This document shows positions 11,676-21,196 of a stretch of DNA of 64,000 nucleotides, one piece after another. Every line of letters begins with the position of its first letter. Positions within the stretch are counted from its first letter, which is position 1. Position numbers and translations under genes: made by a program. The stretch comes from Liquidambar formosana. Taxonomy: Eukaryota > Streptophyta > Magnoliopsida > Saxifragales > Altingiaceae. The notes under the pieces are model-generated. The model was not told where the DNA came from, made no database searches, and saw only the letters and a list, made by a program, of their open reading frames with translations. The stretch spans positions 8,261,036-8,325,035 of the forward strand of contig CM077833.1 in NCBI GenBank assembly GCA_039720395.1, written 5' to 3'.

Positions 11676-14600
11676 TAGGTCCTAACTAGTGCTAGAGTGG
11701 TGATTTCAACGTCAGTAGGTTGATGAATGAGAAGTTGAATGGCTCGAGAAGAACTAGGGGTATGAGAGACTTCGATTCCTTTATTCATGAGTGCAACCTG
11801 AGAGATCCGCCTCTTTAGAATGCTTCTTTTACCAAGTCGAATCTTCAAGAAACAGTGGTTTGCAACAGATTGGATAGATTTCTTTTTTCGCCTAGTTGGG
11901 AGGATACATTCCTAATGTCTTGCAAGAGACTTTGCCTAGATTGATCTCTGATCACAATCCAATTGCTTTATAGTCCCAACCCTATTTTGTGAGGGCTACC
12001 ACGTTTAGGTTTGAAAATATGTGGCTTCCTCACAACTCTTCTAAAAAAAAGTTCAAGAATTTTTGGAATGGTTTTTCAATGCAGGGATGGGAAGGGTTCA
12101 AATTCATGAAGAAGCTTCAATGTGTGAAAAGTGAGAGTAAACAGTGGAACAAAAATATTTTGGTGATATGAGAGAAATCAAGAATTCTATTTTGAATCAT
12201 ATCCAATTTTTGGATGAGATGGAGAGTGAGAGTCAACTCTCTGATGAGTTTAGACTTGAGAAACAGAGGCTTAGGAAACAATTTGAGGAGGTGATTTTCA
12301 AGGAAGAGGTGAGTTGGAAGCAGAAGGCTAAGGTCAAATGGATAAAAGAAGGTGACAACAACACCAAACTTTTTCATAGAGTGGCTAATAGGAGGAGGAA
12401 AAAGAATATGATAAAAAGGATTAAGTTGAGCTCTGATGAGGTGATTGAGGATTCGGAGGAGGTTGCTAAGGAGTTGGTTGATTTTTTCTCTCATTTGTAC
12501 TCGTCTCCTAAGAATGATAGTTGGAATATTGAGGGCCTTCATTGGTGTCCTATTGATGAGTATAGTGCAAATTTGCCTAAGAAACCTTTTTCGGAAGATG
12601 AGATCAAAAATACTGTTTTTCAGATGAGTAGGGATAAGTCCCTAGGCCCTAATGGTTTTTTTATGCCTATGTTCTATGAGTGTTGGGGATGATCAAGAAA
12701 GATTTGATTGAGGTCTTTAGGGTTTTTGAGAATGGGCACGTCAACAATTGTACTAATGCTTCCTTTATTTGTCTTATACCTACGAAGGATAGATCCATTA
12801 ACATTAAGGATTATAGGCCTATGAGTCTATCAGTCTTGTCACTATTCTTTATAAGATCATAGAATTAGGGAGGTTCTTAGTGAGACTATTACAGAAGTCC
12901 AAGGAGCTTTTGTTAAGGGGAGAAAAATTCTTGATCCAGGTGCTTATTGCCAATGAGTTGGTGGAGGATTACAAAAAAAGGAAAAAGGAAGGTACTGTCT
13001 TTAAACTTGACTTTGAAAAGGCTTATGACATGTTGACTAGAAATTTCTTAGTTATGCTCTTGATAGGAAAGGCTTAGGTGAGAGATGGAGAGGTTGGATA
13101 AGAGGGTGTCTTAAGTCTATGAACTTTCTTGGTTAATGGAAGACCTAGAGGGTGGTTTGACGGCTTCTAGAGGCCTGAAACAGGGCGATCCTTTATCCCT
13201 TTCTTATTCACTATTATGGTTGATACTTTGAGTAGGTTGGTGAGTAGGGATGAGGAGATGGACATTATCGATGGTTTTGTTGTTGGGAGGGATAGAGTTG
13301 AGATTTCTCATCTTCAATTTGCCAGTACAATTTTTCCCCTTGAAGCTGATGAGGAGAATATGAGGGATTTGACTATGTTGGTTAGAGGTTTTGAAGGTTA
13401 ACCTTACCAAAAGTTCCTTAGGTAGTATCAATGTGGATCCGACCTAAGCTAGAGAGAAAAGCAGCTAAGGTTGGTTGTTCTATTAGTGATTGGCCCATGA
13501 AATATGTAGATATGCCACTTGGAGGCAACCCTTTGATTGTGAGTTTTTGGGATGGGGTGTTGGAGAAGATTGGAAAAAGATTGGATGGTTAGAAAAAAGC
13601 ATATATTTCTAGAGTTGGGAGATTAACTTTGGTAAAGTATGTCCTCTGTAGTATCCCCACATATTATTTGTCCCTTTTTAAAATTCCCAAGAAAGTGGCC
13701 CTTAGAATTGAGAAAATGCAAAGAGACTTATTGTGGGAAGGTAGTGGGGAAGGCAAAAAAAGATCATTGGGTTAGGTGGGATGTGGTGACTAGGTCTTAG
13801 GACAAAGGGGGCTTGATTTAGGAAATATCATTCTTAGGAATGTCGCTCTCACCGGAAAATGGTTATGGAGTTCCCCGTTGAACAGGGTTCTCTTTGGCAT
13901 TCCGTCATCAAAAGCAAGTATGGTATTCAAAATAATGGGTGGGATTCTAACTTGGTTGAAAGGGAGAGCTTTTGTTGTCCTTGGAAATTTATCTCTCAAG
14001 GTCTTCCATGCTTTTTGAACCATATCAAACTTCTTTGTTCGCAATGGCGCTCGTATCCGCCTTGGGAGAATGCGTGGGTGGGAGAGAGACCTTTGTATAC
14101 TTTATTTCCTCGATTATATCACCTTTCCCAGGCTAAAGATGTTGTCATTACTGATATGGTTTCTATGGATTCTAGTTCTTTGAATTAGAATTTTTTTCCT
14201 TTCCCGTAATATTAATGATAGAGAATCTAATGAGATGGTGGCTCTTTTGGCCACTATCCAAAACATTTTGCTTGCTCCTTCTAGTCATGACAGAAGACTG
14301 TGGATCAACCACCCTTCTAAATCCTATTTTGATTCTTTGAGAGAAGATTCCTCGGTTCCTATTTTTACTCCTGCTAGAATGATTTGGAAAGCTATTGTTC
14401 CTTTGAAGGTAAAGCTTTGGGCTTGGTCAGGACTAATACCAATGATTGGATTCAATGGAAAAGACCTTCTTCATGTCTTTCTCCAGAGTGGTGTGTACTT
14501 TGCAAGAAAAAGGGTGAATCTATGGATCATTTATTTCTCCAATGTGAGATCTCGTTTGTCCTTTGGCATCGTCTATTTACCATTGCTGACTTGAGTTGGT

Positions 14601-14863
14601 TTAGACCAAAGCATCTTCCTGGTCTACTTGAGGTGGATTTCAGAGGTTTTGGGCTGCTCCATGAGGGTGAAGGTCCTATGGAGTAGTGCAGTCTAAGCCA
14701 TCTTATGGGTGATTTGGATTCAGCAAAATGCTAGAATTTTTAGGGATGTGTATGAGGATATGGATGGTATTTGGGATAGGGTGTGCTTTCTTGCTTCCTT
14801 ATGGGCTTCAGTGGACAAATCCTTTGAGAGTATCCCCTTGTTTCTAATTGTTAGAAACTAGAA
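11676..14863 (+). pseudogene. LINE-B ORF2, reverse transcriptase part, heavily decayed
   Basis: The reading resumes with the end of the endonuclease (GDFNV at about 11699; CNRLDRFLFSPSWEDTF at about 11857). It then runs into the reverse transcriptase: KWIKEGDNNTKLFHRVANR (about 12340), KDYRPMSLS (about 12808), FKLDFEKAYDM (about 13000) and LKQGDPLSL (about 13178). The catalytic YADD box is destroyed: at 13318-13326 the codons read Phe-Ala-Ser, with at least one Asp codon lost. The zf-RVT region is at about 14384-14600 (CVLCKKKGESMDHLFLQC). Many stops and shifts show long inactivity. Confidence 0.82.
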
Positions 14864-15110
14864 AGAGATTTGTGCTTTGAAGCCTATTAGGACTAGAGCA
14901 ATTGGAACTCATTTTTACCCTCCTTGAGGTAATCTGGTTTTGGTTTTGGTCTGCCTTCTGTCTTGGTCGAGAGGGCTGTTTGTATTCTTTTGCTGTACCT
15001 CTAGGCATGTTTTTTACTAGTGATAGGCCTTTGCTATATTTTTTGGTCTCTCGTTTGGACTTCTTGTCCAACATGTATTTTTCTCATTGATTAATACAAT
15101 TTGTTACTTA
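11676..15110 (+). mobile_element. LINE-B, main body (end of endonuclease to 3' UTR)
   Basis: Continuation of LINE-B to its 3' untranslated region. The extreme 3' end (15358-15368, an A-tract) is separated from this part by a SINE. It carries the rest of ORF2 (see separate entry) and about 250 bp of non-coding 3' sequence. Together with the pieces at 3885-4205 and 10603-10930 it forms one 5'-truncated LINE of about 4.1 kb, older than LINE-A, the 10.9-kb insert and the SINE, because all three lie inside it. Confidence 0.85.
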
Positions 15111-15308
15111 CCCATCCTTGGGTAGCCCACTTGGTAAGGGCAAATTTGTGATTATGTGGGTAGGCGCACGGTCTCGGATTCGATTCCCCACTAGGACAAC
15201 CCAAGATTTAAGTGGGGGGTCGTGGCAGTAGGGTTGCTGCGCTAGTCTCCCCGGGGGTTTAGGTTCCATGAGTGGGTCCAAAGGGCCTGCTGTGGGATTG
15301 TTCCACCG

Positions 15309-15342
<34 letters not shown>
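15111..15342 (+). mobile_element. tRNA-derived SINE inserted in the LINE-B tail
   Basis: A 232-bp element with RNA polymerase III promoter boxes: box A-like TAGCCCACTTGG (15123-15134) and box B-like GGATTCGATTCC (15176-15187), spaced as in tRNA genes. It ends in a TA microsatellite (about 15311-15340). The flanks are a 15-bp target duplication with one mismatch, ACAATTTGTTACTTA (15096-15110) and ACAATTTCTTACTTA (15343-15357). It is not a functional tRNA: no cloverleaf can be closed after box B. Confidence 0.85.
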
Positions 15343-15345
<3 letters not shown>

Positions 15346-15368
15346 ATTTCTTACTTATCAAAAAAAAA
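15343..15368 (+). mobile_element. LINE-B 3' terminus (A-tail)
   Basis: The second copy of the SINE target duplication, followed by TC and an A-tract. TATC/CATC plus an A-tract is also how LINE-A and LINE-C end (ATTTCATCAAAAAA). This marks the end of LINE-B. Confidence 0.7.
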
Positions 15369-15775
15369 TTAATTAATAATTATTAGTTAACTAATCAATG
15401 TTTGTAATTTCATAGTAGTTAAGTCAACTTTTAGGAAGTAGTTACTAGCAGAGCAATATTAAGTTACTGTAGCGTGATATTGCTTGCATTGCTGACTTGA
15501 TATATCAAGTTACTGTGGCAGTGGAGTTTAGTTTGTAGAAAGTTTGTTTCTACTTTGTTTAGTTTAATAATTGGCATGGAATAGAGTCTAAGACCAATCC
15601 ATCCATGATCCCATTCTAAGCCTAAAATATTTAATGGTAGAAATAGCTCTCCCATTAAAAACAAAATGGATCCCCTTGTACTCATGATGCACAAAACACC
15701 AAAAAAAGGACCTTCAAAAGATTGTAAAGGTTGAAAGATATGAAAATCCAATGAACATATATTTAGACAGCCCCC
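15369..15775. other. Intronic sequence without recognised feature
   Basis: AT-rich TBCE intron 2 sequence. The minus-strand frame at 15464-15874 crosses the LINE-C tail and its poly(T) tract and is not a gene. Confidence 0.5.
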
Positions 15776-16190
15776 TTTTTTTTTCTTTTTTTTTTCTTTT
15801 TTTTGATGAAGTAAGATGCATATTAAACCAAAAAGAACGGGCATAGCCCAAATACATGAGACATATACAAGCACTATCCAAGAGCCCCAAGCTAAAGCTT
15901 TAGAGACTCCACAAAGGAAATAAAAGAGACGCTACGAGTATTAGAATAGCTACAAAACCACCAAAAAAGAGTCTTTACAAAAGAAGACTTGATGTCTACA
16001 ATCAAAGCCTCCACTCCTTCAAAAGTTTTTGAGTTCCTCTCCCTCCAAAGACTTAAAAAAATCACATGAGGAATCATCTTCCAAGTCACTATAGCCTCCT
16101 TCTTGCCCCTTACAAAAGAAGACTTTAGGCACTTTATTATTAGGACTTGGAACTTCTTATATGACAAACAAAAGCTTAAATGCTTCCATA
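15776..16190 (-). mobile_element. LINE-C, 5'-truncated LINE 3' end
   Basis: On the minus strand, the last part of a LINE ORF2 can be read at 16167-15892. It includes the zf-RVT tail pattern MIPHVIFLSLWRERNSKTF, equivalent to VPHAIFWVVWSERNSRIF in LINE-A. It is followed by about 90 bp of 3' sequence ending in TTCATCAAAAAAAAG and an A-rich tail (T-tracts at 15776-15804 on the plus strand). Upstream sequence is lost (truncation near 16190); no target duplication was found. It lies on the same strand as TBCE, unlike LINE-A and LINE-B. Confidence 0.78.
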
Positions 16191-16470
16191 CAAAGCTTCA
16201 CATTAAGAAGAAAATTATGCCTTAGCTACAAGCCTATAACTATAGTGAGCTCAATAAAATAATTCATCATGTATTGTTATTGGTCAAGCCTTGACCCTTC
16301 AAGATCATTGGGCCAATGAATACTTAGGTCTAAATAAAGTGGAATTTTCAAATTGACGAATTTTTAGTATTGAACTGATTATGGCATTATTAAATTTGTA
16401 TTACTCTTGTAACAAAAGAAACAACTACAAAATAATAATCAAGAATAATTATAAGGGATGATGATCAAGT

Positions 16471-16620
16471 GCACACATGTTGATATAACTCATATCAACT
16501 CATATCAACAGCCGTATTAGGGGTTGTACCTCATGCATTAGTGGGTTATGGGATACATTGGGCCAATGCACAAGGTACAACCCCTAATGCATGGTGCTAA
16601 TATAACTTATCAACATGTGC
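16471..16620. repeat. 150-bp foldback (MITE-like) element
   Basis: The two halves are imperfect inverted copies: GCACACATGTTGATATAACT at the left and the reverse complement of TATAACTTATCAACATGTGC at the right. A second matching pair follows inside (AGGGGTTGTACCTCATGCATT and AATGCACAAGGTACAACCCCT). The loop is about 25 bp. The two-mismatch stem suggests a small hairpin transposon or an inverted duplication within TBCE intron 2. No convincing target duplication is seen. Confidence 0.6.
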
Positions 16621-16741
16621 TGACCTAATCAAGAATGATAAGTATGTATATCAAAGAAATCTTTTGAACAAAATACTTATCATCACAATTCAAAATAAAA
16701 TCATAAGAAAATAAATTCAAAGAAATAGACAATGAACTTAC

Positions 16742-16912
16742 TTGGCAAAATAGAGCTGATTTGACAGGGAGCTCCACAAGACCTGACACCTAAATAAGAT
16801 AGTGATGCACTTGTCATCTCTTCAAATCGACTTAGTTTGTCTTGAATTTTGTCCTTCCCCAAAAGATGAACAGATACTCGTTTCTTACTTGCTGAAAGGA
16901 CATACATTTCAT
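16742..16912 (-). CDS. TBCE: TBCE exon 2: linker between CAP-Gly and LRR domains
   Basis: A 171-bp exon on the minus strand, bounded by TTCTGCAG (acceptor) and A|GTAAGT (donor). It is phase 1 on both sides and adds 57 codons. It encodes DEMYVLSASKKRVSV, then LLGKDKIQDKLSRFEEMT and SASLSYLGV, the well-conserved plant TBCE segment that precedes the leucine-rich repeats. The first codon, Asp, is completed by the last G of exon 1. No stop or shift is present, so the exon seems functional. The longer open frame around it (16701-16991) only reflects read-through into intron sequence. Confidence 0.9.
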
Positions 16913-18172
16913 CTGCAGAACAATAAAAGTACAAAAATTCAAATAATAAATTCCTGAGTTTTGTTAAACTCCTTTGTATCGAATAAAACATATGCCAAAG
17001 CTAGAGTAGAATGACTATCATAATGCACTAATGCCCATAGCAAGGAGCTAGACCATTGAATCACGCAATATACAAGAACCGCATAGGTTCAAATGAAATT
17101 GAGGATGAAATCATGATACAAAATTCCTCAGAACCCATACTTTTTGACAAATCCCAGAAAATTTGAGGGGGCCGAAAATCCTTGGGCTCTGATCACCTCA
17201 AGGGCTAATGAAACTTGAAGCTTGGAAATATTTTTACCATGTCCATTCAATAAGTTTCAAGAAAACAAACTCTTTGAACATTAAAAAATTTGGCTTTTTC
17301 GAAAGAAAATTCCTAAAAAACAAGCAAAGCTTCAATGCAAACTGGATCTAAAACCAAATCAAATACAAAGAGGTCTAGATGATATGGACTAGATGACCAG
17401 CTCACTCCAATGATTCAGCGTACAAAGTTTGAAAAGAGAGAGAAGAGAAAGAATATTAACAATAAACAAATTAACCAAACACCCACTCCCCAAATACAAA
17501 AGTAAAATAAAATAAAATAAAAGAAATAAAAATAGCACACACACATACATTGACAGCTCTTTATACTTTAAACTCTCCTAAACCACTTCCAGTGAGTAGA
17601 TAGCTATGACGTGCACCCTCACTCAACTGAGCCTAACACAGCTACCTTTTTGGCAACCAAAACAATATAAAAGCTATGATTTGGAAAAGGCAAAAATGAA
17701 AAGAAAAAAAAAATCCCACATTTCCTTCCTTGACAACCAATCTTAAACAAATCCACCAAATCTAAAACTTGACTATATGACCGCACCCATCATTTCTCCC
17801 TTTCATCTCAAAACAAAATGATCATTACCATCTTAATAATTTCAATAGTGTCTTCCACACATTGGAAAGTCTGGGATTTTGGTATAAATTATAGCGAGAA
17901 AAAGCATTCCCCACCACCCCATCCCCCAGTTATATTTCTCACCTCCTATATTTTCATTGCGAACAAACACATGGAAACAGATGACATAAAGGCACACCCC
18001 TTGATTTCATTTTGAAACAAGATGGTAATCATGGTCCCATTAATTTCAGAACTGCCACTCGCATATCTGTACAGATCTTAGTAAGGAAAAGCATTCCCAC
18101 ATTTTCTTTTCTTTTCCTCTATTTTCTAAGCAACCAAACAGATAAAAACTTGTTATAGAAAGCCAAACATAC
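16913..18172 (-). other. TBCE: TBCE intron 1
   Basis: A 1260-bp intron with a GTATGT donor after exon 1 and a TTCTGCAG acceptor before exon 2. It is AT-rich, with pyrimidine-rich stretches. I see no transposon ends or other gene in it. The plus-strand frame at 17818-18015 is not supported. Confidence 0.8.
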
Positions 18173-18521
18173 CCTCTTCTTCCTTGGTGGAACTGCCACG
18201 GTATCTGAGTTCTAGAGCATCCAACAAGGAGATCCCAGTCGTTAAATTCTGAGGCCGAACGAATGAACCAGATTTCTCACCGTTCGCCTGAAAATATCGG
18301 ATCCCATTGATGGAGCCGTCGTGTTTTCCTTCTCCATTATCCCAATCGACTCCGACCCATTTGCCCGAATAGCCTTGTACGGGTCCTACGTACTTCACCG
18401 TCCCGATTCGACGTGAATCACCGGATGCGTGGACTCGCTGGCCGATTCGGAACTCGTGTGAGTCTGCTTGTTCTGGGGTTGACGAAGAGAGGGAAGAATT
18501 TGAAGAGGGGTTTTGCATCAT
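18173..18521 (-). CDS. TBCE: TBCE exon 1: tubulin-folding cofactor E, CAP-Gly domain
   Basis: First coding exon of tubulin-folding cofactor E (in Arabidopsis PFIFFERLING), a cytosolic chaperone that takes beta-tubulin and assembles it with cofactor D and alpha-tubulin. The exon gives 116 codons plus one base. After a Ser-rich N-terminus (residues 1-22) comes a CAP-Gly domain at about residues 24-91, with the hallmark GKWVGVDWD and GKHDGS (residues 65-70, the GKNDG-type motif that binds tubulin C-terminal tails), then ISLLDALELRYRG. Two consecutive ATGs (18521 and 18518) are possible starts; either gives nearly the same protein. The donor is G|GTATGT. Later exons lie at 16742-16912 and 2730-2776, the rest beyond the window. 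Confidence 0.93.
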
Positions 18522-18796
18522 CTTCTTCTATGAAGAATGCTACGATATTGGACTCGGATAGACTTATTCGCCCACTTTCTCACTCTCAGAAATGCAGAGG
18601 GAAGCTTGTTCTCAGAAATGAGGTTGAGATCAACGCTCCCTGCCGCCGGCTTCACTTCCCGTCGGCGTCGCTTCCCGTCGGCATCGATTCGCCGCCTTCA
18701 TCACGTTGCCGCCGTCGACCTCGCTTAGTCGCTTGGTTTTCTGTCAGTTATGTCGTATACTCGTATGGGGTTCTCTCTGACTCTTCCTTTCTTTTT
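18522..18796 (-). promoter_or_regulatory. TBCE 5' leader and proximal promoter region
   Basis: The 275 bp between the TBCE start and a Mutator-like element. The part nearest the gene is GC-richer than the surroundings and contains a 14-bp motif (CTTCCCGTCGGC plus TCG) twice in a row (about 18655-18685). No clear TATA box is seen, which fits a housekeeping gene. The plus-strand open frame (18413-18802) overlaps TBCE exon 1 antisense and I do not support it. Confidence 0.5.
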
Positions 18797-19067
18797 GGGT
18801 AAATTACATTAAGACCCCTCTAAAATCTGACAATTACAAATAGACCCCTCACGTTTCTGAAATTACATTAAGACCCCTTCCCTCTAACTTCCGTCCATTA
18901 CTCCGTTAAATCACTTTCAATTTTTTTCAAAATACCTTAATTACCCTTATTGGATGACAACTTCCATGTTAAATACATATAACTCATCAGTCCAACACAT
19001 TCATCCAGTACATTTGATTGATTTATTTATTTATTGGTAAACAACTAAAAGATTATATATATATAAA

Positions 19068-19468
19068 AGAAAAATGCCAAAAAGCTTAAATTTTTGTCCA
19101 ACTGATGTGGTAGCCATCAGATTTGCTCATTAGAAACAATTATCTATTTAATTGATGTGTAAAAATAAAAAAATAAAAATTTGATTTGCCAAGTTGCCAC
19201 CTCATTTGCCACCTCTATACGTGCATCTCCATTGTAATAATTCTTTTTATTTATTTCTACATATGAGTAATGCTACATAGCCCTTTTTTATTTTTACTCA
19301 AATCTACTTACGCAAATGAGGTGGCAACTTAGCAAATCAATTTTTTTATTTTTTATTTTGCAAATCAATTAAAAATTTAATTAAATAAATAATTGTTTCT
19401 AAAGAGCAAATTTGACAGTTGCCACATCAGTTGGACAGAAAATTTAAATTTTTTTTAGCATTTTTCTT
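19068..19468. mobile_element. Foldback MITE nested in MULE-1
   Basis: About 400 bp with inverted arms of about 150 bp: AAGAAAAATGCC... at the left and ...GGCATTTTT-like GCATTTTTCTT at the right, with matching inner blocks (GTCCAACTGATGTGG and CCACATCAGTTGGAC; GCCACCTCATTTGC and GCAAATGAGGTGGC). The arms differ at several positions. Both sides are TA microsatellites, so a TA target site is possible but cannot be proved. No coding sequence. Confidence 0.75.
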
Positions 19469-19489
19469 ATATATATATATATATATATA

Positions 19490-20200
19490 TATACTAGATA
19501 TAGCACACGTGCGTTGCACGTGAATATTTTTAAATAATATTAGTTATACAAAATAATAAATACATAAAAATTTTATATTAATAAATCTAAACGGTTTCTC
19601 AGAACTATAAGTATTTCATTTCAAATTATTTTTCACCTATTATGATTATAAATTCATCTATCTAACTTAAAAATTCATCAAAAATCAAACTTATTCTCTA
19701 ACAGTACCATATATATATATATTATAATTTGCATAATAAAACTTACCAGATAAGGGAGAAGTCGCCGTTAACCAGAGAATGGAGAAGTCGTCGTTAATAA
19801 AAAAGGTAGAGAGAAGGTTGAAGTTACTCTTGATGGAGAAATAATCCGGCTGTTTATTTATTATATAGGAATTATAGTTTCCATTTCTTTTGAATTCCTA
19901 TTTGTGTTTTATATATTAAGGTATGTGTTTTAGAATTATAATTTCCATATTCCTATATATTTCTATTTATTATATAGGAATTATAGTTTCCGTTTCCTTT
20001 GAATTCCTATTTGTGTATTATATATTAAGGTATGTGTTTTAGAATATATTAAGGTATGCGTTTTAGAATTATAGTTTCCATATTACTATATTTCCTATAT
20101 ATGCAGAAGGGTGGGTAGTTGTGTATTTAAAAATTAAAATAAGGGTATATTAGTCAATCAAAAGTTTTTCTTACATTCATCTTTTTATAGGTAGTATAGA
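19490..20200. repeat. AT-rich repeat in MULE-1 with internal tandem duplication
   Basis: Begins near ACTAGATATAGCACACGTGC and contains the perfect palindrome CACGTGC-GTT-GCACGTG (19506-19522). A unit of about 109 bp (TTATATAGGAATTATAGTTT...) occurs twice, at 19861 and 19970, followed by a shorter third part. I cannot class it; the GC-rich palindrome next to one end could be a terminal hairpin of a small transposon. No gene. Confidence 0.5.
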
Positions 20201-20715
20201 TATATATATATATATATTATCTTTTAGTTGTTTATCAATAATAATTAAAAAATTCAAAAGTATTGGATGAACTATTGGACTGATGAGTTATATGCATTTA
20301 ACATGGAAGTTATCATCCACTAAGGGTAGTTAGGGTATTTTGAAAAAATTTGAATATGATTTAACAGATTAATGGACGGAAGTTAGAAGGAGGGGTCTCT
20401 TTGTAGTTTATTTTGTAAAGTACGGGGTGTCAGTGTAATTTTAAAAACGTGAGGGGGTGTATCTGTAATAGTCAAATTTTAAAGGGGGTCTTATTGTAAT
20501 TTAACCTTTCTTTTTCATTTTTGGAAACTTACATTTTGGTGATAATCACTTCCTAAATTAACAACCAAACCAAAAACATTGGTAGTCAATTTATAATAAG
20601 TTAACAACTTATAAATTGATACCCAGAATCCTTTTTCGGTATTAATTTCGGAATGACTCACCAAAATCTATTTTCACCGTTTATTTTTTTGTCTTTTGGA
20701 TTCTTGACTCACGTT

Positions 20716-21093
20716 TTAAGAAGCACGGACACTTCCCCAAAGACCGCATGTCCGTGTCAAACACATGTCGGACACGACATTTGTCTTACACTTTTCCGAT
20801 AAGACACTTCTTCTTTTATCTTTTTTTCCCTCTTTTTGTTTATTATTTTCCTTTTTATCATATATTTTCTATACACAACTCAACTAGATTTATAAAAATA
20901 ATACAAATGTGTACATTTTGAATGATCTATACGATGTTAAATGACATTTTATAATTATATGGATAAAAACAAGTATTCTATTAATGTTGTATCCCCGCTT
21001 TGTCGTGTCTTAAATTTTGAAGATTTATTGTGTCTGTGTGTTCGTGTCGTGTCGTGTCGTATCATGTCTTGTATCTGTATCCATGTTTTTTAG
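20716..21093. mobile_element. hAT-type MITE, 378 bp
   Basis: It is flanked by a perfect 8-bp duplication, CTCACGTT (20708-20715 and 21094-21101), the length made by hAT transposases. The ends are imperfect inverted repeats: TTAAGAAGCACGGACAC and, from the other side, CTAAAAAACATGGATAC (12 of 17 match). Inside are many GTGTC/GACAC motifs, including the array GTGTCGTGTCGTGTCG at about 21045-21060. No reading frame of note. Confidence 0.75.
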
Positions 21094-21196
21094 CTCACGT
21101 TTAATTCTTTAGTGAGTAGTGAAATTATCACATTGTCAGTGATAACTAATAAGTGACAACTTATATCAAATTACCAAGAAACATTGATTAATTAAT

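Larger units (their letters stand above)
2777..16740 (-). other. TBCE: TBCE intron 2, about 14 kb, filled with retroelements
   Basis: This is the gap between the donor after exon 2 (A|GTAAGT on the minus strand, at 16741/16740) and the acceptor before exon 3 (2778-2777). The phases of both exons are compatible, so I read it as one intron. Most of it is LINE-B with LINE-A, an unclassified insert and a SINE inside it, all on the plus strand and so antisense to TBCE, plus LINE-C on the TBCE strand. The part from 2777 to about 3884 has no gene: it contains TAA and AAAT short repeats and A-tracts at about 3630, 3485 and 3785. Confidence 0.8.
18797..20506. mobile_element. Non-autonomous Mutator-like element (MULE-1)
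   Basis: A 1710-bp element with long terminal inverted repeats (about 260-290 bp). The left end is GGGTAAATTACATTAAGACC and the right end, read inwards, GGTTAAATTACAATAAGACC. It is flanked by a perfect 9-bp target duplication, TTTCTTTTT (18788-18796 and 20507-20515); 9 bp is typical of Mutator-like transposons. It has no transposase. The centre, between AT microsatellites, holds a foldback MITE (19068-19468) and another repeat (about 19490-20200). It lies 275 bp upstream of the TBCE start codon. Confidence 0.88.

Noticed and set aside
15120..15190. Possible tRNA gene
   Set aside because: Box A and box B are present, but no acceptor stem closes. The 15-bp target duplication shows that it is a SINE.
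18413..18802. 129-codon plus-strand frame over TBCE exon 1
   Set aside because: It is antisense to a well-supported CAP-Gly exon, and its codons outside the overlap are low-complexity.
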